NCBI RefSeq assembly: GCF_000943545.1
Contig: NZ_JTHP01000003.1
Span: 124,001-188,000 of the forward strand
Length of the DNA stretch: 64,000 nt
Direction of reading: 5' to 3'
From: Paenibacillus terrae
GTDB lineage: Bacteria; Bacillota; Bacilli; Paenibacillales; Paenibacillaceae
This document shows, one piece after another, positions 33,808 through 43,841 of this stretch (position 1 is the stretch's first letter; each line of letters opens with the position of its first letter). Under the pieces are notes generated by a model. It did no database searches. It saw only the letters and a program-made list of their open reading frames with translations, and was not told where the DNA came from. Both the position numbers and the translations under genes were made by a program.

Positions 33808-34620
33808 ATGGAGCAAACAGGATACGACCCTTACCGGGACAAGCATCAACAAAATCGAACACGGAAAATGCTGCTCATTTTTGTGTTGCTGTGCTGTCTG
33901 ATCCCTCTCACTTCCTGTGCACGTGGGGATGTCCATGTAGACGTTCATCTGGATCAGAGCGTGGATATGGATGCTTCGTTCAGTGTGAACAATCAGACGC
34001 TGTTGATGCTGGATAATCCAGGACTGCTGGACCGCTTGGCCAAGCGGATTCAAGGCAACAATAATCTAAATGTTCAACCAATGTCCGAACAGGGAAGAAA
34101 GGGATATCAAATCAAGGGGCACTATCAAGGAGATTGGAGTACAAGCGGAAAAAATCCCATTCTGGGTTTAAATCTACCTGAGGGATTAGAATTTAAAAGA
34201 GCTGTGACTCAACATTTTTTCACAACGAATGTTGATCTTACGATGAAGCTCGATCTGCCACGAATGCTTCCTGAAGAAGCTCGGGGACTGAGTGACAAAT
34301 TGGAGCAAATGAATGTGTTCGCACGCAAAATACTGGAGCGGCAGCTTGATCTTAATTTTAGCCTGTCCTTACCGATCCAGCCTGCTGCCAGCAATGCTGA
34401 CAGTGTTTCGGCAGACGGGAAGATACTACATTGGGATATTGCCCCATTAGAGCCTAATGAGCTAAAGCTATCCGTCAACGTACCCAATGTGCGTCATATC
34501 ATATATGTAGCCGTTGCGGGCCTGATCCTCATTGCGGCAATTGTGATATGGCTGATCCGTCGTCATCGCTCCAAAAAGGGCTCTAATAAGGAAGCTGCTC
34601 CTCCGAAACCTGAATCCTGA
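33808..34620 (+). CDS. Membrane-anchored lipoprotein (DUF3153-like)
   Basis: 270 residues from ATG 33808 with AGGTG seven bases upstream. Signal sequence RTRKMLLIFVLLCCLIPLTSC ends in a lipobox Cys (about residue 34). The mature domain begins with alternating DVHVDVHLDQSVDMDASF, typical of DUF3153-type beta proteins, and a C-terminal membrane span (HIIYVAVAGLILIAAIVIWL) ends in a basic tail. Role unknown; divergent from mntA. Confidence 0.65.
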   Translation: MEQTGYDPYRDKHQQNRTRKMLLIFVLLCCLIPLTSCARGDVHVDVHLDQSVDMDASFSVNNQTLLMLDNPGLLDRLAKRIQGNNNLNVQPMSEQGRKGYQIKGHYQGDWSTSGKNPILGLNLPEGLEFKRAVTQHFFTTNVDLTMKLDLPRMLPEEARGLSDKLEQMNVFARKILERQLDLNFSLSLPIQPAASNADSVSADGKILHWDIAPLEPNELKLSVNVPNVRHIIYVAVAGLILIAAIVIWLIRRHRSKKGSNKEAAPPKPES

Positions 34621-34624
34621 ACAG

Positions 34625-35065
34625 TTAAAAAAATCGTTGCCTCATTTCTGGTGGGGGGATCTGACATTGATCCTCCTCATCCTTGCCAAACCAGCGGTAT
34701 CGGTTACGTGCCACCCAGCTATAGACTGCATTGCGTATAAAGCGGGGGACGAGGATGAAGACATAGGCCAGCGGATATGGAAAACGAAGATGTCTGGCAA
34801 TCCGCAGAGCTGCGGTTGACCTCGTGTAATACATACCGCCTTCAATTAGTACGAACGTATCCAGCTTATCCGTTGACAATCCTCCTGCACGCAATAGTTT
34901 TTGTCCCTGCTCGGATTGCAAGGAACCAAAATGAAACGTCCCCTTCGGGTCACGCTTAATAATGAAGCGGGCCGCCCCCTGACAAAAATGGCATACACCA
35001 TCCACCAACACAATTGAATAATCTTGCTGAGAAGGATTTTGATAAGCATCGTCAGATTGCTTCAT
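34625..35065 (-). CDS. DCC-family thiol-disulfide oxidoreductase (DUF393)
   Basis: 146 residues. VLVDGVCHFCQGAARFIIKRD contains the Asp-Gly-x-Cys-x-x-Cys signature of the DCC family. A hydrophobic stretch near YPLAYVFILVPRFIRNAVYSW and a C-terminal RYRWFGKDEE fit the family. Likely membrane-associated redox protein; substrate unknown. Convergent with the lipoprotein gene, five bases apart. Confidence 0.85.
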   Translation of the reverse strand: MKQSDDAYQNPSQQDYSIVLVDGVCHFCQGAARFIIKRDPKGTFHFGSLQSEQGQKLLRAGGLSTDKLDTFVLIEGGMYYTRSTAALRIARHLRFPYPLAYVFILVPRFIRNAVYSWVARNRYRWFGKDEEDQCQIPPPEMRQRFF

Positions 35066-35125
35066 AAATGCATTTCACCTCCAGGAAATAAACAACAGAA
35101 TACAATCAGCGATATAAGTATAAAC

Positions 35126-35151
35126 AAAAAAACGCCGAAATCATCCGACGC
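35126..35151 (-). terminator. Terminator of the 35190-35468 gene
   Basis: On the minus strand GCGTCGGA pairs with TTCGGCGT (with G-U pairs), followed by TTTTTT. Confidence 0.6.
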
Positions 35152-35189
35152 TTGTTTAGCAATGTATAGGCTTTTACCTGTTTTGAGAA

Positions 35190-35468
35190 CTAGCTCAATG
35201 CTTTCTCAAACAGTTGTTTCGATTTAATTTGCTCTAAAAACTCATCATGGAACTTATCCATACACTTGCAGATAAAATCCTTATGACATACCGGGCAAGG
35301 CGTCGTTAGCAATCGACTGATATTCGTCAAGATCCACTCCGGATTACGTTGAGAAAAAACGCGGCACTCCGTTCCATCGGCCAAACTCATTTTAAACTCA
35401 TAAAGCCTTTCTTTTTCGTTACTGCCAGCCAGCGTGAAATTAACAATATTCGGTCTGTAAGACATCAT
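35190..35468 (-). CDS. Hypothetical protein with cysteine cluster, about 92 residues
   Basis: I prefer an internal ATG at 35468 (MMSYRPNIVNFTL); the frame from 35516 is an alternative. It contains TPCPVCHKDFICKCMDKF, four Cys that could bind zinc, after a beta-rich part with ADGTECRVFSQRNPEWIL. Cytoplasmic. No family recognised. Confidence 0.55.
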   Translation of the reverse strand: MMSYRPNIVNFTLAGSNEKERLYEFKMSLADGTECRVFSQRNPEWILTNISRLLTTPCPVCHKDFICKCMDKFHDEFLEQIKSKQLFEKALS

Positions 35469-35588
35469 ATCACCCGTATTTTTCAAATTTGTTTCGTACC
35501 TGATGACCAGAATCACCTAAGCCATCTTAATGAATTTTGGCGATGATGTCAAATGGTCGCGGATCTCGGCGAATCAAGGTCTATATGC

Positions 35589-35613
35589 AAAAGCCGCCGA
35601 TCAATCAGCGGCT
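35589..35613 (-). terminator. Terminator of ohr
   Basis: AGCCGC(T)GA and TCGGCGGCT form a stem, followed by TTTTGC on the minus strand, 28 bases after the ohr stop. Confidence 0.65.
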
Positions 35614-35640
35614 GGAACATAGAGATGATGTGTTTCGTGA

Positions 35641-36060
35641 TCAAATGACGTTCAGCTCAACGTCAATGTTGCCGCGAGTCGCTTTGGAGTATGGACAAAA
35701 ATCATGCGCCTGACGTGCCAAATCTTCGGCCTGGGAACGCTCAACACCCGGTATTTTCACGTCCAGACGCACCGCCAATTGGAAGCCGCCGTCGCTCGGG
35801 TCCTTGCCGATGGACACGTGGCTGGTGACCTCAACATGATCCACCTTTACCTTGGCTTTGCGGGCTACATTAGCCAGTGCGCTCTCATAACAGGCACCAT
35901 AGCCTGCCGCAAACAATTGCTCCGGATTCGTAGCCCCTCCACCTGCGCCACCCAATTCCTTCGGCGTACTGAGCTTATGCTTCAAAACTCCGTCCGAGGA
36001 AGCGACAGAACCGTCTCTTCCACCATGTACCGTTGCTGATGCTGTGTATAATGCTTCCAT
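35641..36060 (-). CDS. ohr: Organic hydroperoxide resistance protein Ohr
   Basis: 139 residues, OsmC/Ohr family. The two catalytic cysteines are in GYGACYESAL and HDFCPYSKATRGN, and GGAGGGATNPEQLFAAGY is the conserved segment before the first. Ohr reduces organic and lipid hydroperoxides in the cytoplasm using lipoylated partners. ATG 36060. I saw no OhrR-type box in its upstream region. The next gene, mntH, is divergent. Confidence 0.95.
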   Translation of the reverse strand: MEALYTASATVHGGRDGSVASSDGVLKHKLSTPKELGGAGGGATNPEQLFAAGYGACYESALANVARKAKVKVDHVEVTSHVSIGKDPSDGGFQLAVRLDVKIPGVERSQAEDLARQAHDFCPYSKATRGNIDVELNVI

Positions 36061-36254
36061 GATTTCATCTCTCCTTCTTTTATGTTTTACATTCTGCTGG
36101 GATCATCGTCATATTAATGATGATTTCCTTCTCGTATGTACTTTAAACGAACCACACAAAATGAATCATTTGAAATATGGATGAAGGGAAAGCTTGGTTT
36201 TTTCATTATATCTATAAAGTAAGAATAATTTGCTTGGCCACACAAAAGTTGTAC

Positions 36255-36282
36255 TAGACAAAAACTATTGTGGGTGTACAAT
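36255..36282 (+). promoter_or_regulatory. Candidate promoter of mntH
   Basis: TAGACA (36255-36260) and TACAAT (36277-36282), 16 bases apart, lie 65 bases before the mntH start. No clear MntR box was seen here. Confidence 0.4.
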
Positions 36283-36346
36283 ATGGATAAGGCAATCGTT
36301 ATGTCACTAATAATATATTTCAACATGGATAAAGAAGGTGAAGCGT

Positions 36347-37669
36347 ATGGAAAATACAAAAGGTAACTTGGCGGAAATCGCTTCACTTTCGGAAGTGAAT
36401 CGTTCCTTGAACGTCCCGAAGGACGGCACCTGGTTTCGAAAATTCCTCGCCTTTGCCGGACCCGGCTATATGGTCGCTGTCGGCTATATGGACCCCGGCA
36501 ACTGGGCTACAGACATTGCAGGCGGATCGCAATTTGGCTATACACTGCTCAGTGTCATTCTGATCTCTAATCTGATGGCCATCTTGCTGCAGGCCTTATC
36601 CGGCAAGCTCGGCATTGCCACAGGCAAAGATTTGGCTCAGATGTGCCGCGAAGCCTATAGTCGCCCGGTGGCGATCGGCTTGTGGCTTTTATGCGAAATC
36701 GCCATTGCAGCCATGGATCTGGCCGAGGTCATCGGTTCAGCCATTGCACTAAAGCTGCTGTTCGGCATACCCCTATTGTACGGTGTCCTGATTACTGCAT
36801 TCGATGTCATGCTCATTTTATTGCTGCAAAACAAAGGTTTTCGTGCTTTGGAAACGCTGGTCATTGTACTCATGGCGACGATTGCTGGCTGCTTTGGCAT
36901 CAATCTCATTTTGGCCCAGCCGCAATGGAGCGGCGTGTTAGGTGGCTTTGTGCCGGACTCGCAAATCTTGACCAACCCAAGCATGCTGTATATCGCCATT
37001 GGTATTATGGGTGCTACCGTGATGCCCCATAACCTGTACCTGCATTCGTCCATCGTACAAACTCGTAAATTCGAGCAGACGTCAGCAGGCAAACGGGAGG
37101 CTATCAAATTCGCGACATGGGATTCGAGTATAGCACTCATGTTCGCCCTGTTTATCAATGCCGCCATTCTGATCGTGGCCGCAGCTGTGTTCCATACAGC
37201 AGGAAAAACCGATGTGGCGGAAATCAGCGATGCTTACTATCTGCTGTCGCCATTGCTCGGAACCACACTCGCGAGTATCCTGTTCGGGGTGGCGCTTCTC
37301 GCTTCCGGTCAAAATTCAACCATAACCGGTACCTTAGCTGGGCAAATCGTCATGGAGGGCTTTCTCAGCCTTCGTCTCGCGCCTTGGCTGCGCCGTCTCG
37401 TGACCCGACTCATCGCTATCATTCCAGCGGTGATCGTCACAGCAATCGCGGGTGAAAAAGGTGCCGAAGAATTGCTCGTGCTAAGTCAGGTCATTCTGTC
37501 CATCCAGCTTCCCTTTGCCATCATCCCGTTGCTGATCTTCACCAGCGACAAAAAGCGTATGGGTGAGTTTGCGAACAAAACATGGCAAAAAGTATTAGCC
37601 TGGATCGTGACCGCCGTCATCATTGTTTTGAATGTGGTGCTCATCGTTCAAATGATTTCAGGTCATTGA
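36347..37669 (+). CDS. mntH: Nramp-family Mn2+ transporter MntH
   Basis: 440 residues from ATG 36347 with AAGGTG seven bases upstream. Eleven membrane spans are expected. [19 protein letters not shown] in span one carries the DPGN metal motif, and [17 protein letters not shown] in span six the MPH motif. Such carriers take up Mn2+ with protons. A second manganese route beside mntABCD. Confidence 0.93.
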   Translation: MENTKGNLAEIASLSEVNRSLNVPKDGTWFRKFLAFAGPGYMVAVGYMDPGNWATDIAGGSQFGYTLLSVILISNLMAILLQALSGKLGIATGKDLAQMCREAYSRPVAIGLWLLCEIAIAAMDLAEVIGSAIALKLLFGIPLLYGVLITAFDVMLILLLQNKGFRALETLVIVLMATIAGCFGINLILAQPQWSGVLGGFVPDSQILTNPSMLYIAIGIMGATVMPHNLYLHSSIVQTRKFEQTSAGKREAIKFATWDSSIALMFALFINAAILIVAAAVFHTAGKTDVAEISDAYYLLSPLLGTTLASILFGVALLASGQNSTITGTLAGQIVMEGFLSLRLAPWLRRLVTRLIAIIPAVIVTAIAGEKGAEELLVLSQVILSIQLPFAIIPLLIFTSDKKRMGEFANKTWQKVLAWIVTAVIIVLNVVLIVQMISGH

Positions 37670-37695
37670 GAGATAAGCAACACTTTAAAATCAAG

Positions 37696-37741
37696 AAAAA
37701 GGTATCTCACTAGCCCAAATGGCTGCGGGATACCTTTTTTT
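37696..37741. terminator. Bidirectional terminator between mntH and kdpC
   Basis: AAAAAGGTATC (37696-37706) pairs with GATACCTTTTTTT (37729-37741) around a 22-base loop. T runs on both strands serve the convergent genes. Confidence 0.8.
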
Positions 37742-37766
37742 AATCACTCTATTCCAACCTCTAGAC

Positions 37767-38495
37767 TTACCGCTTGGCAGGCTGTACCTGCGTTTGGGCT
37801 TCAAGCGCGAGGTTCAGCTTGAGCACGTTCACACGTGGTTCACCGAACACCCCGGCACTGCGGCCTTCGGTCTGATCCTGCACCAGTACCTTCAGCTTAT
37901 CCTGCGCAATACCCGTCAAGCCGCTAATACGCGGGATCTGAGCCAATGCCGCCTGTGGCGAGATATGCGGGTCCAGACCGGAGCCGGAGTTCGTAATCAG
38001 GTCCATCGGAACCTGACTGATCGGTACATCCGGGTTATTTTTTTGCCAATCCGCTATGGAATCCTTGACCCGCTGTATCAAGGCCGGATTGGACGGTGCG
38101 TAGTTACTAGAGCCTGAACCGGCCCCATTATAATCTATGCTCGATACCCGCCCCTGAAAAAACGCCGGATTGGCAAAGGACTGCCCGATCAGCTCGGAGC
38201 CGACTACCTGACCCTCGGCATTACGAAGCATACTGCCATTCGCCTGCTGCGGAAACAATACCTGTGCCACGCCCGTGCTAACCAGCGGATAAGCGAGGCC
38301 GCAAAGGAGGATCATCAGTACCGAGGTGCGCAAGGCTACTCCTATAATGGTGCCTCCCCGCATCTCTTCTCTCTCCGGCTGTCCATTCGGCACAGCCCCT
38401 GTCTCTGGACGCTTGTTATTCCCCTGCCGGGCAGACCCGGCTTTTTCGTGGGCAGCAAATCTGCGTCCAGACATCATCCGATAAAAGCCACTCAT
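37767..38495 (-). CDS. kdpC: Potassium-transporting ATPase subunit KdpC
   Basis: 242 residues from ATG 38495 (MSGFYRMMSGRR), with AAAGGGTG upstream. A basic, low-complexity N-terminal tail of about 50 residues precedes the usual single span (LRTSVLMILLCGLAYPLV). Then come SELIGQSFANPAFFQGR, GSGSSNYAPSNPAL and SGSGLDPHISPQAALAQIPR, all KdpC hallmarks. The tail is longer than in most KdpC. It stabilises the KdpA-KdpB pump. Confidence 0.93.
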   Translation of the reverse strand: MSGFYRMMSGRRFAAHEKAGSARQGNNKRPETGAVPNGQPEREEMRGGTIIGVALRTSVLMILLCGLAYPLVSTGVAQVLFPQQANGSMLRNAEGQVVGSELIGQSFANPAFFQGRVSSIDYNGAGSGSSNYAPSNPALIQRVKDSIADWQKNNPDVPISQVPMDLITNSGSGLDPHISPQAALAQIPRISGLTGIAQDKLKVLVQDQTEGRSAGVFGEPRVNVLKLNLALEAQTQVQPAKR

Positions 38496-38553
38496 GTTGC
38501 TCACCCTTTCCGCTTCCATTCAGTATCCAAAATGCACACCTTCACAGGCTGCG

Positions 38554-40584
38554 TTAAATCCACAAATGCACCAGCAAATCAATGGCTTTAATGCCGACAA
38601 ACGGCACCACCATACCGCCCAAACCGTAAATCAGCAAATTCCGTCCCAGCAGGCGATCCGAGCTCATGGGCTTATACTTCACGCCCTTCATTGCCAGCGG
38701 GATCAGAAGCGGAATAATAACAGCATTAAAGATCAGCGCCGACAAAATAGCGGACAACGGAGAGCCAAGCCCCATCACGTTTAATGCGCTCATTTGCGGA
38801 ATCGCCAGCATGAACATCGCCGGAATAATGGCAAAATATTTGGCAACATCGTTCGCGATACTGAATGTCGTCAAAGCACCGCGTGTCATGAGTAACTGCT
38901 TTCCGATAGCGACCACTTCAATAATTTTGGACGGATCGGAATCCAGATCCACCATATTGGCGGCTTCCTTGGCTGCGACCGTGCCACTATTCATGGCAAG
39001 CCCAACGTCAGCCTGCGCCAGCGCAGGAGCATCATTCGTACCGTCTCCGGTCATGGCAACCAGCTTGCCCAGCTCCTGCTCACGACGAATAACCGCGATC
39101 TTATCCTCCGGCTTACTTTCAGCCACAAAATCATCCACACCCGCTTCTCGCGCAATCGTCGCAGCAGTCAGCGGATTATCCCCGGTACACATGATCGTAC
39201 GGATACCCATTTCCCGGAGCTGATCGAACCGCTTCTTCATGCCCGGCTTCACCGTGTCCTTCAAATAAATAATGCCATACATCTGATCATCCAGCGCGAC
39301 AGCCAGCGGCGTACCTCCTTCAGAGGCCACCTGATTCGCTTTTTCCTCCAGATCGGCTGGGACGCTACCGTTTTGCGATAGTACCCACTGCCGGACAGAG
39401 TCCACCGCGCCCTTACGTACCTTTCGTCCATCGGCCAGATCCAGACCACTCATCCGGGTTTCCGCCTTGAACTCGATAAAGGTCCCTCCTGCTGCCAAGG
39501 ATTCATCCAGTGTGTACTCCTGCTTGCGCATCAACTCCAGAACTGAGCGCCCCTCGGGCGTCTCATCCTTCATCGAGCTCATCGCAGCCCACTTTACTAA
39601 CTCTGTTTCCTCTACGCCCCCTACAGGCACGAATTGGCTCGCCATCCGGTTACCGAAGGTAATTGTACCCGTTTTGTCCAGAATCATTGTATTGATGTCT
39701 CCAGATGCTTCTACCGCCTTGCCTGACATCGCCAGCACGTTAAACTGGGTGACCCGGTCCATACCGGCAATCCCGATGGCTGACAGCAGTCCTCCAATCG
39801 TCGTCGGAATCAGACAGACTAGTAACGAGATCAGCACGGGAACAGGCAGGTCAATGTTAAAATGACGGGCAATCGGTGCCAGTGTCACTACCACGATCAG
39901 AAAAATAACCGTTAAGCTGATCAGCAGGGTATTCAGCGCAATTTCGTTCGGCGTCTTTTGCCGCTGTGCGCCTTCCACGAGCGAAATCATTTTATCAATG
40001 AACGTCTCGCCCGGTTCTGTCGTAATCCGGACCTTAATCCGGTCACTAACCACACGCGTCCCGCCGGTTACCGAGCAAAAATCACCACCCGATTCCTTGA
40101 TCACCGGAGCCGATTCTCCCGTAATCGCCGATTCATCCACTGAGGCAAGACCTTCAATCACCTCACCATCGCTCGGAATCATCTCGCCCTGGGACACCAT
40201 CACAATGTCACCTTTGCGCAGCTCGGTCGAGCTGACCACCTGAATCTCATCCCCGACAAGCTTGTTGGCTTGTGTATCCTGCTTAGATTTTTTCAAAGAG
40301 GCAGCCTGTGCTTTACCCCGCCCCTCTGCGAGCGCTTCGGCAAAGTTAGCAAAGAGCAACGTGAATAACAGGATGATAAAAACAGCCAGGTTAAAGCCCA
40401 TTTCATTACCCGTTCCAAAATAACCGGGAAACAGAAGCATGAGCAGCACAACCAATGTGCCGATCTCCACGACGAACATGACAGGATTTTTCATCATGAT
40501 CATCGGATTTAATTTCATAAAGCTATCCTTGATCGCATGCCTCAAGATGCTTTTGTCCAGCATGCGTTTGCGTTGTTCCTTCAT
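38554..40584 (-). CDS. kdpB: Potassium-transporting ATPase subunit KdpB
   Basis: 676 residues from ATG 40584 with GGGGTG eight bases upstream. P-type ATPase: [14 protein letters not shown] (A domain), [14 protein letters not shown] (phosphorylated Asp), [19 protein letters not shown] split as [14 protein letters not shown] (hinge). It hydrolyses ATP to drive K+ through KdpA. Middle of the kdp operon. Confidence 0.96.
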   Translation of the reverse strand: MKEQRKRMLDKSILRHAIKDSFMKLNPMIMMKNPVMFVVEIGTLVVLLMLLFPGYFGTGNEMGFNLAVFIILLFTLLFANFAEALAEGRGKAQAASLKKSKQDTQANKLVGDEIQVVSSTELRKGDIVMVSQGEMIPSDGEVIEGLASVDESAITGESAPVIKESGGDFCSVTGGTRVVSDRIKVRITTEPGETFIDKMISLVEGAQRQKTPNEIALNTLLISLTVIFLIVVVTLAPIARHFNIDLPVPVLISLLVCLIPTTIGGLLSAIGIAGMDRVTQFNVLAMSGKAVEASGDINTMILDKTGTITFGNRMASQFVPVGGVEETELVKWAAMSSMKDETPEGRSVLELMRKQEYTLDESLAAGGTFIEFKAETRMSGLDLADGRKVRKGAVDSVRQWVLSQNGSVPADLEEKANQVASEGGTPLAVALDDQMYGIIYLKDTVKPGMKKRFDQLREMGIRTIMCTGDNPLTAATIAREAGVDDFVAESKPEDKIAVIRREQELGKLVAMTGDGTNDAPALAQADVGLAMNSGTVAAKEAANMVDLDSDPSKIIEVVAIGKQLLMTRGALTTFSIANDVAKYFAIIPAMFMLAIPQMSALNVMGLGSPLSAILSALIFNAVIIPLLIPLAMKGVKYKPMSSDRLLGRNLLIYGLGGMVVPFVGIKAIDLLVHLWI

Positions 40585-40636
40585 GATCAAGCACCCCGTT
40601 CATCCATTCTCATTTTCTTCTTCATGTTCATCTTCT

Positions 40637-42316
40637 TCACATGGTCAGAAATTCAGCCACAGGTCCCAATACGATGACGGGCAAGAAGGTCAAAGCACCA
40701 ATCAGCAGCACAACCCCGATCAGAATCGCCCCAAACAGCTTGTTGTCCGTACGAAGTGTGCCCGTCGTCACTGGAGTCGGTGCTTTGGCATTCAATGAAG
40801 CCGCTACAGCTAACAGTGCAACAATCGATACATATCGTCCGAAGAACATAACAATCCCTGTTGTCGTGTTCCAGAATACGTTGTTATCCGCAAGACCTTC
40901 AAATCCCGAACCGTTATTAGCCGCAGATGACGCATATTCATATAACACCTGAGTCAACCCGTGATATCCGGGGTTTGTGACCGCATCGTATCCCCAATGA
41001 CTCATAAAAGCGAGCGCAGTCGGCACCAGAATGAGAAACGGATGTACCAAAATGGCAATTGCGATCAGCTTCATTTCCTTGCCTTCAATTTTCCTGCCCA
41101 TAAATTCCGGGGTCCTGCCGACCATCAATCCACATATAAACACACCCAGAATCGCATACATCAGCATATTCATCAGCCCGACGCCCTTACCGCCGAAAAT
41201 GACGTTCAGCATCATTTCACCCAAAGCAGCCATACCGCCCAGCGGGGTCAGCGTATCGTGCATATTATTCACCGAGCCTGTGGTTGCCGCCGTCGTTACT
41301 GCCGTGAACAACACCGATTGTCCAATGCCGAAGCGAACCTCTTTCCCTTCCATGCTTCCCTGAGAAGCATCCACACCCAGTGCATGAATCAACGGATTGC
41401 CCGTTTTCTCCGACACATACGTAATGGATAGGAAGACGAGGAACAATACCATCATGGAGCTAAAAATAATCCAGCCCTGCTTGCGATTACGGGCGAACAG
41501 TCCAAAGGTATACGGCAGCGAAGCCGGCATTACCCACATCGCCAAAATTTCCAGCACATTCGTCCAGGGATTTGGATTTTCAAAAGGATGCGCCGAGTTG
41601 GCCCCATAGAAGCCGCCCCCGTTCGTACCCAAATGCTTGATCGATTCCATCGAAGCAACGGGTCCCAAAGCAATCTGCTGCTGTGTTCCGCTTAGCGTCG
41701 TGATATCCGCCGTAGGCTGAAGTGTCTGCGGTACTTTCAATCCGACCAGCACCAGCGTAAGTACAAAGGCCAACGGAAGAAAAATCCGTATAATCGCTTT
41801 GATAAAATCCTGAAAAAAGTTGCCCATCCCTTCACCGCGCCGCGTCAATCCTCTCATAAAAGCCGCAGCAACCGCAAAACCGGAAGCAGCCGAAGTAAAC
41901 ATCATCATCGTAACGAACGCCATCTGCGTCAGATACGTAAGTCCACTTTCTCCGCTGTAATGCTGGAGATTCGTATTGGTCATAAAGCTGCTCACTGTAT
42001 TAAAAGCCAGTGACGCTTCCATATTGCCATTTCCAGTCGGATTACCGGGGAGCAGTCCCTGCAAGCGCAGCAGCACATAGCTGATCGCCACAAGCACGAC
42101 ATTCGTAGCAATGAAGCTCATCACGTACGTCGTCCAACGCATGCTCTCCAGCTTTTTCAATCCTATAACCTTATAAATCAGCTTCTCCGTACCGCCAAAC
42201 ACCCGATCCGTCCGATTCGGTTCATTTGAGAATACATGATATATATAGGTGCCCACTGGTTTCACCAAGAGCAGCAATATCACAATCACAATTCCAATTT
42301 GCAGCAGCTCCATCAT
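40637..42316 (-). CDS. kdpA: Potassium-transporting ATPase subunit KdpA
   Basis: 559 residues, ten spans, K+-channel-like subunit. TNTNLQHYSGE, NGGGFYGANSAHPFENP and GNNGSGFEG-like SAANNGSGFEGLADN are selectivity-loop motifs. ATG 42316 with GGGAGGG upstream. It binds and conducts K+ with high affinity. Confidence 0.96.
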   Translation of the reverse strand: MMELLQIGIVIVILLLLVKPVGTYIYHVFSNEPNRTDRVFGGTEKLIYKVIGLKKLESMRWTTYVMSFIATNVVLVAISYVLLRLQGLLPGNPTGNGNMEASLAFNTVSSFMTNTNLQHYSGESGLTYLTQMAFVTMMMFTSAASGFAVAAAFMRGLTRRGEGMGNFFQDFIKAIIRIFLPLAFVLTLVLVGLKVPQTLQPTADITTLSGTQQQIALGPVASMESIKHLGTNGGGFYGANSAHPFENPNPWTNVLEILAMWVMPASLPYTFGLFARNRKQGWIIFSSMMVLFLVFLSITYVSEKTGNPLIHALGVDASQGSMEGKEVRFGIGQSVLFTAVTTAATTGSVNNMHDTLTPLGGMAALGEMMLNVIFGGKGVGLMNMLMYAILGVFICGLMVGRTPEFMGRKIEGKEMKLIAIAILVHPFLILVPTALAFMSHWGYDAVTNPGYHGLTQVLYEYASSAANNGSGFEGLADNNVFWNTTTGIVMFFGRYVSIVALLAVAASLNAKAPTPVTTGTLRTDNKLFGAILIGVVLLIGALTFLPVIVLGPVAEFLTM

Positions 42317-42460
42317 CTATTCCCTCCTTCAAAATGCTTTTGCGTTTGAAACAACAGACGGGGTCATAGCACCAGAGTGCACACGTTTGCGAAAACCCGC
42401 TGCCTCTGATGTCTCATCCACGATCTGCTATCCCCCGCCCGCTTGATCCTGTTTAGCTGA

Positions 42461-42538
42461 TTAGAACTTTTCAGGATTCAGGAGTGCGTAGATTAAATAC
42501 ACAAACACAATCGCCGTAAGCGTAAGCACAACCATCAT
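42461..42538 (-). CDS. kdpF: KdpF small membrane subunit, 25 residues
   Basis: ATG 42538 and TAA 42461. The single span VLTLTAIVFVYLIYALLNPEKF is the classic KdpF sequence pattern, including the YLIYALLNPEKF end. It stabilises the Kdp complex in the membrane. Its ATG overlaps the stop of the previous small gene (ATGA). KdpF is often missed because of its size. Confidence 0.9.
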   Translation of the reverse strand: MMVVLTLTAIVFVYLIYALLNPEKF

Positions 42539-42642
42539 CCTTTTCGCCCTCCTTTGGAGGTCTGCGCATCACACCAGCGTACAAACAGCAGTATCACTCC
42601 ATAACTCACAGCCATCACGAGCAGCATGTATATATCCATCAT
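42535..42642 (-). CDS. Small membrane protein upstream of kdpF, 35 residues
   Basis: ATG 42642 (MMDIYMLLVMAVSYGVILL) with GGGAGGG seven bases upstream. One hydrophobic span and a short basic tail (TSKGGRKG). It overlaps kdpF by four bases and is thus translationally coupled to it. It may be a second KdpF-like accessory peptide; a comparable small gene occurs before kdpF in some Firmicutes. Confidence 0.6.
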   Translation of the reverse strand: MMDIYMLLVMAVSYGVILLFVRWCDAQTSKGGRKG

Positions 42643-42750
42643 GTTCATACCCTCCCGTATCGGTCCTCAGATCGTCATTCTTACACCCTCGTAGAATCAC
42701 CATACAATGAATTCGAAAATTTTAATTTATATTAGCCATACCGTAAGCGA

Positions 42751-43146
42751 CTATCCGTTCAGCAGAAAACCCACCTCTCCATTCAAAGTGTAGATCACAT
42801 GGTCTGCTCCCAAACCTCGATAAATCCCTTGAGGATTACAGCCTTGTGTAATGACATAGACCGAATCTGATGTCAGCGGCCGGCATATTTGCAGAAAACG
42901 GCACGTCAGATTCAAGCTGTTCTCGAACAAATACACGCAGCCAATTTCTTTTTTGGGAAAATTCCATTTCCCCGCTTGCATCGTATTGATGCGCACAACA
43001 TGCTCCACACCCATTTTTTTGAGCTGTCGTTCCTCCTGAGCGCTATTTGTAAGAACCGCAAACGCCAGTTTTTTGAACATAAGCAATTTCACAAAATTTC
43101 TGCCCGATTCATTCGGTGCAGTGACAATGATTAGCCGACCTTCCAT
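42751..43146 (-). CDS. Rossmann-like protein at the head of the kdp operon, 131 residues
   Basis: I place the start at ATG 43146 (MEGRLIIVTAPNESGRN), with GGGAGAGGAG upstream. The longer frame to 43437 is a translation of the riboswitch. It has strand-helix units: FAVLTNSAQEERQLKKMG, VEHVVRIN, and YRGLGADHVIY, like a reduced NAD(P)-binding or TrkA-N-type fold but without a clear GxGxxG. It lies between the c-di-AMP riboswitch terminator and kdpF, so it is switched with the pump. Function unknown. Confidence 0.6.
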   Translation of the reverse strand: MEGRLIIVTAPNESGRNFVKLLMFKKLAFAVLTNSAQEERQLKKMGVEHVVRINTMQAGKWNFPKKEIGCVYLFENSLNLTCRFLQICRPLTSDSVYVITQGCNPQGIYRGLGADHVIYTLNGEVGFLLNG

Positions 43147-43178
43147 CAGTAGCTCCTCTCCCGGTATAAAAAGACAAC

Positions 43179-43218
43179 AAAAAGAAGCCAAAGGAAAAAG
43201 GCTTTCCTCCGGCTTCTT
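43179..43218 (-). terminator. Riboswitch-controlled intrinsic terminator
   Basis: On the minus strand GAAGCC...GGAAAG pairs with CTTT...GGCTTC and is followed by TTTTTG. It lies about 45 bases after the aptamer and 33 bases before the first ORF, the right place for an expression platform. Confidence 0.75.
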
Positions 43219-43262
43219 ACGTAACCATGATAAAATAAACCATGGCTGCACACGGCGGTTTG

Positions 43263-43430
43263 TTGCCTCTCCCTGTACGCTTGCGAGGTTAGCTGTCGGA
43301 TTCGGACGTGAGAGTCGCCCTATTTCTGGCACTTGGCCAGAAAATTCACCCCATGAGACACACGGCCCTTTAAAAGCCGCATACATCTCCTTTGGTTCCC
43401 CCGCTTTTGCAACTGCAAAATTCAGCGCTA
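43263..43430 (-). ncRNA. c-di-AMP (ydaO/yuaA-type) riboswitch of the kdp operon
   Basis: Read on the minus strand, the aptamer landmarks appear in order: GCGGGGGAACC, ATGGGGTGAATTTT, AGGGCGACTCTC, GTCCGAATCCGACAGC and TAACCTCGCAAGCG. These are the conserved blocks of ydaO RNAs. High c-di-AMP should favour the terminator at 43179-43218 and shut off K+ uptake. The 228-codon frame crossing this region is an artefact. The 5' and 3' ends are approximate. Confidence 0.9.
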
Positions 43431-43841
43431 TAGACAATTCGTTGCTGCTTCATTCACTTCATTTGAAATTACGTCTTGAATCATACACCCGCGCAAGGAA
43501 CACTGTAAAGCTCACCTGCGGGGTTATAAATCGGTCTTTGGAGCATAAAAGATTAATAATAGCGCTTACAACACAAATATCCTTCTCCCAGCTCCTTCAA
43601 GCTCGGTTTTTCATCCCTTTTCGAAAATGAAGAGGCATGTCAATATTGGCGTATGGGGAGCATTTTTTGTCCTTTTTTTGTAAAAGAGAAAGAAAAAGCG
43701 CTGTATATACCTGATAAACGCCGATTGAACCTGTTTTTACCATGAGAAACACCGCTAATTGACCCATTTGCAGTGCCATTTGCCGTTTTGGACAAAATAC
43801 GGTTTTACAGCAGCAGACGGCGCATTACATCTATTATAGAC

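Noticed and set aside
36114-36386. Minus-strand 90-codon ORF in the ohr-mntH gap
   Set aside because: It overlaps the mntH promoter and start and has biased hydrophobic composition without a ribosome site.
42261-42446. Extra plus-strand gene upstream of kdpA
   Set aside because: Shadow across the kdpA start and the kdpF-kdpA gap, without ribosome site.
43147-43437. N-terminal 97-codon extension of the kdp leader ORF
   Set aside because: It is a translation of the c-di-AMP riboswitch and its terminator; the true ribosome site is at ATG 43146.
43597-43779. Minus-strand 60-codon ORF between the riboswitch and gpx
   Set aside because: No ribosome site or similarity; it falls in the promoter region.
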